This document shows positions 13,401 through 20,716 of a stretch of DNA of 64,000 nucleotides, in pieces. The stretch is from Micropterus salmoides (lineage: Eukaryota > Chordata > Actinopteri > Centrarchiformes > Centrarchidae): positions 6,193,277-6,257,276 of the forward strand of contig NW_024041039.1 of the NCBI RefSeq assembly GCF_014851395.1, in the 5' to 3' direction. Each line of letters opens with the position of its first letter. Position 1 is the stretch's first letter. The notes beneath the pieces were generated by a model. That model was not told where the DNA came from and made no database searches. It saw only the letters and a list, made by a program, of their open reading frames with translations. The translations under genes and the position numbers were made by a program.

Positions 13401-16400
13401 GAAATAGCCCCTGAAGGTCCTTGGACTTCAACGTCTGGTAGACAGACTTCTGCTTTGGCCTCTGGTGATGTAACATCAACTGTTGGAGTTTCAAGGTTGA
13501 CATCAACTTCAGGGGCTTTACCACCTGTCCTTGAAAATGAAAATTTAGGAAATGTCCAGTTTGGTCGTTTCATCTTAGCTTCAGCGTCAACTGTAGGTGC
13601 ATCTGGTACTGAAATGGCACCTTCAGGTTCTTTGACTTCAACATCTGGAAGTTGAACTTCAGCTTTGGCTTCTGGGAGTGTGACATCTACATCTTTCTGT
13701 GATAAGCTCAAATTGATTTCAGGACCTTTTACTTTTGGCATTGAGATGCCAAACTTTGGCATTTTAAATTTGCTTCCTGATCCTTCAAGTTCACTTCCTT
13801 TAACTTTCACATCTACAGATAGACCTTTAGTATCAATGCTGGGTGCCGTGACATCAACTGTAGCTCCCACTTTAGGTACTTCCAGCTTTGCTCCATCAAT
13901 ATTAATGTCTTTGTCCACATCCGGTACTTCCACACTGACCTTTGGGGTAGTAGCTCCTAATTTGGGTAATTTGAATGTTGGCATTTTAATTTTTGACGGT
14001 GATCCTTCAAAATTATCTGTTTGAGCTTCAATCTCAGGAGCTTTAATTTCCACATGAGCAGAAGGTTCTTTCAGTTTAATGTCAGGGAGTTTTCCTTTTG
14101 CTTTGGCTTCTGGTAGTGTCACATCAACATCTTTCTTTGATACGCTTAAATCAAAATCAGGCCCTTTAACTTGAGGCACAGAAAAACCGAGACTTGGCAT
14201 TTTAAACTTGCTTCCTTTTCCTTCTTGTGGAGTTCCTGTAGTTTTCATCTCTATTGATGGGCCTTCAGTGCCAATGCTGGGCGCTGTAATGTCAACTGCA
14301 AGAACCTCTTCAGGAATTTTAATATCAGCTTCTGTTGTGGCACTTGGAGTACCAATTCCAAATTTTGGTAATTTGAATGTGGGCATCTTAAATTTTGATG
14401 GTGATCCTTCTGTATCCTTTGTAGCAACCTTAATCTCCGGAGCTTTAATTTCCACCTCAGCAGAACGTTCTTTCATTTCAACGTCGGGGAGTTTGACTTC
14501 AGCTTTGGCTTTCGGTAGTGTCAGATCCTCATCTTTCTTTGATAAACTCAAATCAATTTCAGGACCTGTTACCTTTGGCATTGTCATTCCAAACTTTGGC
14601 ATTTTGAACTTGCTTCCCTTTCCTTCATGTTCAGTTCCTGTAGTTTTCATATGTATTGAAGGGCCTTCAGTGTCAATGCTGGGTGCTGCAATGTCAACTG
14701 TAAGAATCTCTTCAGGAATTTTAATATCAGCTCCATCGATTTTGACGTCACTGTTTGTATCAGGCACTTCTATGGTGGCACTTGGAGTACCAATTCCAAA
14801 TTTTGGTAATTTGAATGTCGGCATCTTAAATTTTGATGGTGATCCTTCTGTGTCCTTTCCTTCAATCTTGATATCAGGAGCTTTAATTTCCACTTGAGCA
14901 GAAGGTTCTTTCAGGTCAGTGTCAGGGAGTTTGACTTTAGCTTTGGCTTCTGGTAATGTCACATCTGCATCTTTCTTTGATAAACTTAAATCAAATTCAG
15001 GCCTTGTGATTCCAAACTTTGTCATTTTAAACTTTCTTCCCTGTGCATCAATTTCTGTTTCACACTCTGGTGGTTTCATATCCACCGCAATTTTAGGAGT
15101 TTGTGGGAGTTCAGCCTCCGCTTTAACATCAGGAAGTGTCACATCTCCATCTTTTTTTGAGAAGTTTAAATCAAATTCAGGCCCTTTTACTTTTGGCATT
15201 GTGATTCCAAACTTTGGCGTTTTAAATTTGCTTCCTTGACCATCAATTTCTGCTTCACACTCTGGTGCTTTCATATCCACTGCCTCTCCTTTCACGTCAA
15301 TATTTCCCTCTGAAACCGCAACATTCACATCCTTAAGACTGACATCAACTCCTGGGGCCTGAACACTTGGTTTTGAAAAAGAAAATTTGGGCATTGAAAA
15401 CCTTGGCTTTTTCAGTTTTGCGTCTACCTCAACCCCTGGCTGTCGCTCTATACCAACACCCCCTGAAGGCTCTTTGACTTTAACCTCTGGGAGATGGACT
15501 TCTGCTGTAACTTCTGGTACATCAACATCTGTGTGTGGCATAGATATGTGCATGTCAGCTCCATCAAGTTTGATTTCCTTGTCTGTAACAGGTACTTCAG
15601 CACTGACAATTGGAGTTGCAAGTCCAAATTTGGGAAATTTGAATGTTGGCAATTTATATTTTGATGGTGATTCTTTCACATTACTTAATTGAGCATCAAT
15701 TTCAGGAGCTTTTATTTCCACTTTAGCAGAAGGTTCTTTTAGTTCAACATCAGGGATATTGACCTTTGCTTTGACTTCTGGTAGTCTTACGTCTACATCT
15801 GTCTTTGATAAGCTCAAATCAATTTCAGGTCCTTTTAGTTTTGGCATTGATATTCCAAACTTTGGAATTTTGAACTTGCTTCCTTGCCCGTCAAGTTCAC
15901 CTTCAAACTGCTGGGATTTCATTTCCAGCTCATGTTTTTTAACCTCCATCTTTGCTTCTGGAACTGAAATATCTACTTTTCCAAGATTAAAGTCACTGTC
16001 AGGGGCTTCTGGGAGTTTAACCTCAGCCTTAGATTCTGGCAATGTGACATCTACATCTTTCTTTGATAAGCTTAAATCAATTTCAGGCCCTTGTACTTTT
16101 GGCATTTTGATTCCAAACTTTGGCATTGTGAACTTGCCTCCTTGTCCTTCAAGTTCAACGTCACTCTGCAAAGGTTTCGTTGCCAGCTCAGGTTTTTTAA
16201 CTTTGGCCTTTTCCTCTGGAATCATAACTTTTGCTTTTCCAAGACTGACATCAATTTTAGGGGCATCTGGGAGTCTGACCTCAACTTTTGTCTGTGGCAG
16301 TGTGACATCATCATTTTTCTTTGATAAGCTCAAGTCAATTTCTGGCCCTTTTACTTTGGGCATTTTGATTCCAAACTTTGGCACTTTGAACTTTTCTCCT

Positions 16401-19400
16401 TGTCCATCAAGTTCACCTTTAGTCTGAAAGGACTGCATTTCCAGTTCAGGTTTTTTAATCTCCATCTCAGCCTCTGGAATTGAAACATCTGCTTTTCCAA
16501 AATCGACTTCTGGAAGTTTTACATCAGCTTTAGCCTCTGGTAATGTGACATCCACGTCTTTCTTTGATAGGCCTAAATCAATTTTAGGTCCTTTCACCTT
16601 TGACATAGAGAAACCAAGATGTGGCATTTTAAACTTGCTTCCTCTTCCGTCCTGTTCAGTTTCTGTAGTTTTCATATCTATCAAGGGGCCCTCAATGTCA
16701 ATGCTAGGTGCTGCAATGTTAACCACAGAACCGTCAGTTCCATCAATTTTGACATCTTTGTCCAAATCAGGAACTTCTACAGAAACATTTGGAGTACCAA
16801 CTCCAAATTTTGGTACTTTGAATGTCGGCATCTTGAATTTTGATGGTGATGCTTCTCTACCTTTTGCTGCAACTTTTGTTTCACCAGCTTTAATTTCCAC
16901 CACAGAGGGTTCTTTTAATTCAACTTCAGGGACTTTTCCTTCAGCTTTGGCTTCTGGGAGTGTGCCATCTCCATCTTTCTTTGATAAGCCAAAATTAATG
17001 TCAGGTCCTTTTACTTTTGGCATTGACATTCCTAACTTCGGCATTTTAAATTTGCTTCCTTGCTCAAGTTCAACTTCAGTGTGTAGAGGTTTTATGTCTA
17101 TTTCAGGCTTTTTAACTTCCACTTTGTCCTCTGGAAGAGAAACATCTGCTTTTGCAAGACTGACATTAACTTCAGGAGCTTCTGGGAGTTTGACCTCAGT
17201 ATTGGATTCTGGCAGTGTGACATCTGCATCTTTCTTTGACACACTTATATCAATTTGAGGCCCTTTGACTTTAGGCATGGAGAACCCAAGATGTGGCATT
17301 TTAAACTTGCTTCCTTTCCCCTCATGTTCAGTTCCTGTAGTTTTCATATCTATTAAAGGTTCTTCAGTGTCAACGCTGGGTGCTCTAATATCAACTGCAA
17401 GAACCTCTTCAGGAAATTTGATATCAACTCCATCGATTTTGACGTCTTTGTCTGTATCGGGCATTTCTATGCTGGAACTTGGAGTACCAACTCCAAATTT
17501 TGGTAATTTGAATGTCGGCATCTTAAATTTTGATGGTGATCCTTCTGTGTCCTCTGTCGCAACCTTGATCTCAGGAGCTTTAATTTCCACATGAGCAGAA
17601 GGTTCTTTCAGTTTAACGTCAGGGAGTTTGACTTCAGTTTTGGCTTCTGGTAGTGTCACATCTTTGTCTTTCTTAGATAAGCTGAAGTCAATTTCAGGAC
17701 CTGTTACCTTTGGCATTGTCATTCCAAACTTTGGCATTTTAAATTTGCTTCCTTGCTCAAGTTCAACTTCAGTGTGTAGAGGTTTTATGTCTATTTCAGG
17801 CTTTTTAACTTCCACTTTGTCCTCTGGAAGAGAAACATCTGCTTTTGCAAGACTGACATTAACTTCAGGAGCTTCTGGGAGTTTGACCTCAGTATTGGAT
17901 TCTGGCAGTGTGACATCTGCATCTTTCTTTGACACACTTATATCAATTTGAGGCCCTTTGACTTTAGGCATGGAGAACCCAAGATGTGGCATTTTAAACT
18001 TGCTTCCTTTCCCCTCATGTTCAGTTCCTGTAGTTTTCATATCCATCAACGGTTCTTCAGTGTCAGCGCTGGGTGCTCTAATATCAACTGCAAGAACCTC
18101 TTGAGGAAATTTTACTTCAGCTTTGGCTTCTGGTAGTGTCACATCTTTGTCTTTCTTAGATAAGCTGATTTTTTCAATTTCAGGACCTGTTACCTTTGGC
18201 ATTGTCATTCCAAACTTTGGCATTTTAAATTTGCTTCCTTGCACATCTATTTGTGCTCCACTTTCTGGTTGTTTCATATCAAAAGAAATGTTTGAGTCTT
18301 CTGGGATTTGGGTATAAGCTTTAGCCTCTGCTACATCTCCATCTTTCTTTGAAAAGCTCAAATCAACTTCAGGCCCTTTTACTTTTGGCATTGCGATTCC
18401 CAACTTTGGCATTTTTAACTTGCTTTCTTGTCCATCAAGTTCATGCTCAGTCTGCAGAGGTTTGACTTCCAATTCATGTCTTTCATCTGCCAACTTTTGC
18501 TCTGGAACAGAAACATTTCCAATTTCAACCTCAGGAACTTCTGGGAGTCTGACCTCAGCTTTAGCTTCTGGTTGTGTGACATGTCCTTTCACCTTTGGCA
18601 TGGAAATGCCCAGATTTGGCATTTTAAACTTGCTACCTTTTCCCTCTCTTTCAAGTGTTTTTATCTCTGCCACATCAATGTTTATATCCATATCTGCCTC
18701 AAGCACATTTACTCTGTTGCCTGCAGTAAGAGCTTCAAGTTTGGGCAGTTTGAATGTTTGCTTCTTGGCTTCAACATGTTTTACTTCACCTCTGATCTCT
18801 GGAAAGGAGATGTCAGCCTGTGGCTTTGCAGCATCAAGATTAACACCAAAACTTGTAAGCCTAATGCCACCATCGTTTTTGGCTGGTGAACCACCTACTG
18901 AATCAATATATTCAATGCTGTCAATTTCAGGTATTTTGACATCAGCTATGACTCCTTCAGTCTGTCCCTTGCCTTTCAATGTTTCAGTTACTGATGTTTT
19001 CATTTCTTTTCGCTGAAGAATAGCAGCTTCTTGTGCACTTTCTTTTCCTGGTATTATAATATGTTCTCGTTTATAAACCTCAGTTTTTATCTTGTCGCTT
19101 TGTTTTGCCTTGGTTTTGTACTTCTTTTCAGGTGTTTTTAAATCTACCTTGGTCTCAATTAAAAGTGCCTCTGAGGTTAAATCAGCAGGTGTGATCTTTG
19201 GTAGTTTGACTGTAGTCTTGGAGATTTCTGGAGAGGCAGTAATGTCAAACTTGGGGAAGTGTGCCTCATGTTTTGTTTTGGTATCTAAGACTTTAGTAGG
19301 TGTTTTCACAGATATTCTTTGTGCATTTGCATCTATCACAGTAATTTCTTCAGGAATCGGTACGCCAGATGTGTCAACCTTAGGCAGCTTAAATCCAGGC

Positions 19401-20716
19401 AATTTTGAAACTGCCTCTTTCACGCTGTCAACATCAATTGACATTTGTACAGTTTCAGCTTGAATTTGTTCATAATGTCCAGTAGAAACAGCTTTAGGAT
19501 CTTTAATTATCTTGGCTGTGGTCCTCATAGACATATCCTCCATACCTGGAATCTCAATGTCTTCACGTTTTGGAAGTTTTGTTCTGGAAAGACTGCGTTT
19601 TGACAGTCGCTCATAAGGATCTTCTTTCACTTCTGAACCCTGAGTTGTAAGCTGCTCAATTTTAGCTTGGCGTTCTTCAACATTTAAATTAATTTTTTGA
19701 ATAGTCTCCTCAGTGGCAATGTCACTAAAACCTATTTTAGGCAGTTTGAATGCTGGACTTGTCTTTGTTTCTTGTTTTTGTTTAATATCCTTGCCTTTCT
19801 TTGTTTTTTCTTCACCTTTCTGTGGAGATTTTTCTATTAATGCAACATCAGATATATCAAGTTCCACCTTTGGTATGCTCATTTCCATCACTGATTTGGC
19901 TGAGATTACCCTTGAACTTTCACTGCTGATTATTTGCGTATTGGCATCGAGTGCTAGTTGACCTCCCTGTACATCTGATTTTTCATTTTCAGGTTGATCT
20001 GCAATTTCCATACTTGCCCCCAGCGTTTTCAGCCTTTTTGGTGAGGATTTTGCTTTTGCATCTTTCTTGTGCAATTTATCCTTCCCCAAAATTTTCATTT
20101 TGAATTCAGATCGTTCTTTCTTCTTTTTCTTCCCGTCAGGGGACTTGAGACCAGAGGGGCTTTTTTCATCTGCCAGAGCCACAGTTAGATCTTCTGTTTT
20201 CAAAGTGCTACCTATAGTGATGAGTTCCGCCTTATGTTGAACAGTTTCAGTCAGTTTTTGATCATTTTGCTCAAGCATTAAATCGTCCACTATTTTTGGA
20301 TCCTCTGTCACATAGACTTCAGGTGTTTCTCCCGAAGGACTTTGAAGGCACTCCGGTGATAGCATGTCTGATGCTTCGTGTGTCTGGAGAATATTGCCAC
20401 TGATCTGCCCACTTACATCTGTGTCCTGGTCTTCAGATGAACTTATGCGGCCTCTCCTTTTAAAAACAGATTGTTTTATTTTTTGCTTCTTGCCTTTGAG
20501 AGCATCCTGTGATTTTATAGGTGACTCTGTGTCACTTGTGGTGGGACTAAGCTCAAGCTTTCTCTGCTCATCAGCCTCTGAGGAACTGTGAGACCTTGCG
20601 AAGCGGGACTTCCGTCCTTTTCCAAAGGAGGGAAACTTAGGCCATGAAATGCGGGCATCACCACGCCTTTTAGTTTTTCCTTGCTCCCTCATCTCTGGAG
20701 CGTAGAGATCATCCTC
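7454..20716 (-). CDS. ahnak2: AHNAK2-like giant last exon (repeat region and C terminus)
   Basis: A single uninterrupted 4,420-codon exon starts at the acceptor CTCAACAG|GAGGATGATCTC and ends with TGA at 7456-7454. Three zones are visible. About 20.7-18.65 kb is a basic, Ser-rich region with SWPKFPSFGKGRKSR, RSHSSSEA and KKKKKERSEFKMK (NLS-like). About 18.65-8.75 kb holds some 25 repeats around SKFKMPKFGISMPKVKGPEI plus .LSLSKKD.DVTLPEAKAEV, interleaved with SPSKFKMPTFKLPKFG and FPKFSFS units. About 8.7-7.45 kb is a unique Ser/Thr-rich tail starting near SPERTGWFKFPKFG. The length is between periaxin (about 1.5 kb of codons) and AHNAK/AHNAK2 (nearly 6 kb of codons). Several repeat blocks are near-identical DNA, which suggests recent in-frame duplication. 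The long open frames on the opposite strand are by-products of this composition. Confidence 0.93.
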   Translation of the reverse strand, partial: EDDLYAPEMREQGKTKRRGDARISWPKFPSFGKGRKSRFARSHSSSEADEQRKLELSPTTSDTESPIKSQDALKGKKQKIKQSVFKRRGRISSSEDQDTDVSGQISGNILQTHEASDMLSPECLQSPSGETPEVYVTEDPKIVDDLMLEQNDQKLTETVQHKAELITIGSTLKTEDLTVALADEKSPSGLKSPDGKKKKKERSEFKMKILGKDKLHKKDAKAKSSPKRLKTLGASMEIADQPENEKSDVQGGQLALDANTQIISSESSRVISAKSVMEMSIPKVELDISDVALIEKSPQKGEEKTKKGKDIKQKQETKTSPAFKLPKIGFSDIATEETIQKINLNVEERQAKIEQLTTQGSEVKEDPYERLSKRSLSRTKLPKREDIEIPGMEDMSMRTTAKIIKDPKAVSTGHYEQIQAETVQMSIDVDSVKEAVSKLPGFKLPKVDTSGVPIPEEITVIDANAQRISVKTPTKVLDTKTKHEAHFPKFDITASPEISKTTVKLPKITPADLTSEALLIETKVDLKTPEKKYKTKAKQSDKIKTEVYKREHIIIPGKESAQEAAILQRKEMKTSVTETLKGKGQTEGVIADVKIPEIDSIEYIDSVGGSPAKNDGGIRLTSFGVNLDAAKPQADISFPEIRGEVKHVEAKKQTFKLPKLEALTAGNRVNVLEADMDINIDVAEIKTLEREGKGSKFKMPNLGISMPKVKGHVTQPEAKAEVRLPEVPEVEIGNVSVPEQKLADERHELEVKPLQTEHELDGQESKLKMPKLGIAMPKVKGPEVDLSFSKKDGDVAEAKAYTQIPEDSNISFDMKQPESGAQIDVQGSKFKMPKFGMTMPKVTGPEIEKISLSKKDKDVTLPEAKAEVKFPQEVLAVDIRAPSADTEEPLMDMKTTGTEHEGKGSKFKMPHLGFSMPKVKGPQIDISVSKKDADVTLPESNTEVKLPEAPEVNVSLAKADVSLPEDKVEVKKPEIDIKPLHTEVELEQGSKFKMPKFGMTMPKVTGPEIDFSLSKKDKDVTLPEAKTEVKLPDVKLKEPSAHVEIKAPEIKVATEDTEGSPSKFKMPTFKLPKFGVGTPSSSIEMPDTDKDVKIDGVDIKFPEEVLAVDIRAPSVDTEEPLIDMKTTGTEHEGKGSKFKMPHLGFSMPKVKGPQIDISVSKKDADVTLPESNTEVKLPEAPEVNVSLAKADVSLPEDKVEVKKPEIDIKPLHTEVELEQGSKFKMPKLGMSMPKVKGPDINFGLSKKDGDGTLPEAKAEGKVPEVELKEPSVVEIKAGETKVAAKGREASPSKFKMPTFKVPKFGVGTPNVSVEVPDLDKDVKIDGTDGSVVNIAAPSIDIEGPLIDMKTTETEQDGRGSKFKMPHLGFSMSKVKGPKIDLGLSKKDVDVTLPEAKADVKLPEVDFGKADVSIPEAEMEIKKPELEMQSFQTKGELDGQGEKFKVPKFGIKMPKVKGPEIDLSLSKKNDDVTLPQTKVEVRLPDAPKIDVSLGKAKVMIPEEKAKVKKPELATKPLQSDVELEGQGGKFTMPKFGIKMPKVQGPEIDLSLSKKDVDVTLPESKAEVKLPEAPDSDFNLGKVDISVPEAKMEVKKHELEMKSQQFEGELDGQGSKFKIPKFGISMPKLKGPEIDLSLSKTDVDVRLPEVKAKVNIPDVELKEPSAKVEIKAPEIDAQLSNVKESPSKYKLPTFKFPKFGLATPIVSAEVPVTDKEIKLDGADMHISMPHTDVDVPEVTAEVHLPEVKVKEPSGGVGIERQPGVEVDAKLKKPRFSMPKFSFSKPSVQAPGVDVSLKDVNVAVSEGNIDVKGEAVDMKAPECEAEIDGQGSKFKTPKFGITMPKVKGPEFDLNFSKKDGDVTLPDVKAEAELPQTPKIAVDMKPPECETEIDAQGRKFKMTKFGITRPEFDLSLSKKDADVTLPEAKAKVKLPDTDLKEPSAQVEIKAPDIKIEGKDTEGSPSKFKMPTFKLPKFGIGTPSATIEVPDTNSDVKIDGADIKIPEEILTVDIAAPSIDTEGPSIHMKTTGTEHEGKGSKFKMPKFGMTMPKVTGPEIDLSLSKKDEDLTLPKAKAEVKLPDVEMKERSAEVEIKAPEIKVATKDTEGSPSKFKMPTFKLPKFGIGTPSATTEADIKIPEEVLAVDITAPSIGTEGPSIEMKTTGTPQEGKGSKFKMPSLGFSVPQVKGPDFDLSVSKKDVDVTLPEAKAKGKLPDIKLKEPSAHVEIKAPEIEAQTDNFEGSPSKIKMPTFKLPKLGATTPKVSVEVPDVDKDINIDGAKLEVPKVGATVDVTAPSIDTKGLSVDVKVKGSELEGSGSKFKMPKFGISMPKVKGPEINLSLSQKDVDVTLPEAKAEVQLPDVEVKEPEGAISVPDAPTVDAEAKMKRPNWTFPKFSFSRTGGKAPEVDVNLETPTVDVTSPEAKAEVCLPDVEVQGPSGAISMEEPPAAELDANLKKTRFSLPRISFSKSGVKEPDVSAKLPHVDVSLPEVNVEVKRPEVELKPLEGDAELEGQESKFKMPKFGISMPKVKGPELDLSLSKKDVDVTLPEAKAEVQLPDVKLKQASAKVEIKAPEIEAQTDNVEGSPSKFKMPTFKLPKFGGGTPSATAEVHKDVKINGADIKIPEEVLAVDITAPSIDTEGPSIHMKTTGTEHEGKGSKFKMPKFGMTMPKVTGPEIDLSLSKKDVDLTLPEAKAEVKLPDVEMKEHSAEVEIKAPEIKVATKDTEGSPSKFKMPTFKLPKFGIGTPSATAEVHKDVKIDGADIKIPEEVLAVDITAPSIGTEGPSIEMKTTGTPQEGKGSKFKMPSLGFSVPQVKGPDFDLSVSKKDVDVTLPEAKAKGKLPDVKLKEPSAHVEIKAPDMKVATEDTEGSPSKFKMPTFKLPKFGVSTPSATMEVPNEDKDVKIDGADIKIPEEVLAVDITAPSIDTEGPSIHMKTSGTEHEGKGSKFKMPKFGMTMPKVTGPEIDLSLSKKDVDLTLPKAKAEVKLPDVEMKEHSAEVEIKAPEIKVATKDTEGSPSKFKMPTFKLPKFGIGTPSATAGADIKIPEEVLAVDITAPSIGTEGPSIEMKTTGTPQEGKGSKFKMPSLGFSVPQVKGPDFDLSVSKKDVDVTLPEAKAKGKLPDIKLKEPSAHVEIKAPEIEAQTDNFEGSPSKIKMPKFTLPKLGATTPKVSVEVPDVDKDINIDGAKLEVPKEGATVDVTAPSIDTKGLSVDVKVKGSELEGSGSKFKMPKFGISMPKVKGPEIDLSLSQKDVDVTLPEAKAEVQLPDVEVKEPEGAISVPDAPTVDAEAKMKRPNWTFPKFSFSRTGGKAPEVDVNLETPTVDVTSPEAKAEVCLPDVEVQGPSGAISVEEPPAAELDANLKKTRFSLPRISFSKSSVKEPEVSAKLPHVDVSLPEVNVEVKRPEVELKPLEGDAELEGSGSKFKMPKFGISMPKVKGPEIDLSLSQKDVDVTLPEAKAEVQIPDVKLKQASAKVEIKAPEIEAQTDNVEGSPSKFKMPTFKLPKFGGSTPKVTVEVPDVDKDIKIDEAKLEVCKEGATVDVTAPSIDTEGLSVDVKVKGSGLEGSGSKFKMPKFGISMPKVKGPEIDLSLSQKDVDVTLPEAKAEVQLPDVKLKQASAKVEIKAPEIEAQTDNVEGSPSKLKMPTFTLPKLGAATPKVSVEVPDVDKDTGIDVAKLGITKEGATVDVTAPSIDNEGLSVDVKATAIKLEGSGSKFKMPKFGISMPKVKGPEINLSLSQKDVDVTLPEAKAEVQLPDVEVKEPEGAISVPDAPTVDAEAKMKRPNWTFPKFSFSRTGGKAPEVDVNLETPTVDVTSPEAKAEVCLPDVEVQGPSVAISMEEPPAAELDANLKKTRFSLPRISFSKSSVKEPEVGAKLPHVDVSLPEGEVKVKQPEMAIEAPQLEADGHDGQGSKFKLSKFGIAKAKAKGREEDLNASEKDVDFTLPKLKADVKLPETESSASVEIKATKTESKSKDVGGSPLKSKMPIVKMPKFGGATYDVTVEAPDADKVVETNKAKDKEDVTVNIKGLDVDIKTDVCKAAITDSETKPETDSVGLGSPSKFKLPSFKMPKLSFSRPKPEDEHVPVETECKADQLEMEVEPKGEIKSPIMTLTSFGEILKNVDVEFDVPKVDEKDLETDEPSGKQLEKKEKETNSKQDTVKSPERTGWFKFPKFGLSSPSEPAKISEKEEHKDKKSSAGETVDEEISPTCSVQSSDAFADISSAMTSEHVGLSLSSPTKVTVKYSDPNTATGFGEMHSNIITSTTRTELISVEPNLPEKITIPSSGVSSSSEDTLRLESGKIHVITSNIQATPEAQHAKLLTAVQVQPAGGLPLKSEAHETTSWTVEDSQSGTRTVYERHLVRETSSETSESKGRIVITKQITHMFDSSVPGETASSIQRLKDSVHSEKMRFFDGAEK

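Noticed and set aside
7755..19961. Many long plus-strand ORFs (up to 237 codons) opposite the giant exon
   Set aside because: They are antisense by-products of the Lys/Asp/Pro/Val-rich repeats. They recur at the same offsets as the repeat units and show no independent coding features.
7454..20716. Calling the giant exon AHNAK (AHNAK1)
   Set aside because: The PDZ sequence and upstream exons fit AHNAK2/periaxin better, so plain AHNAK was set aside.
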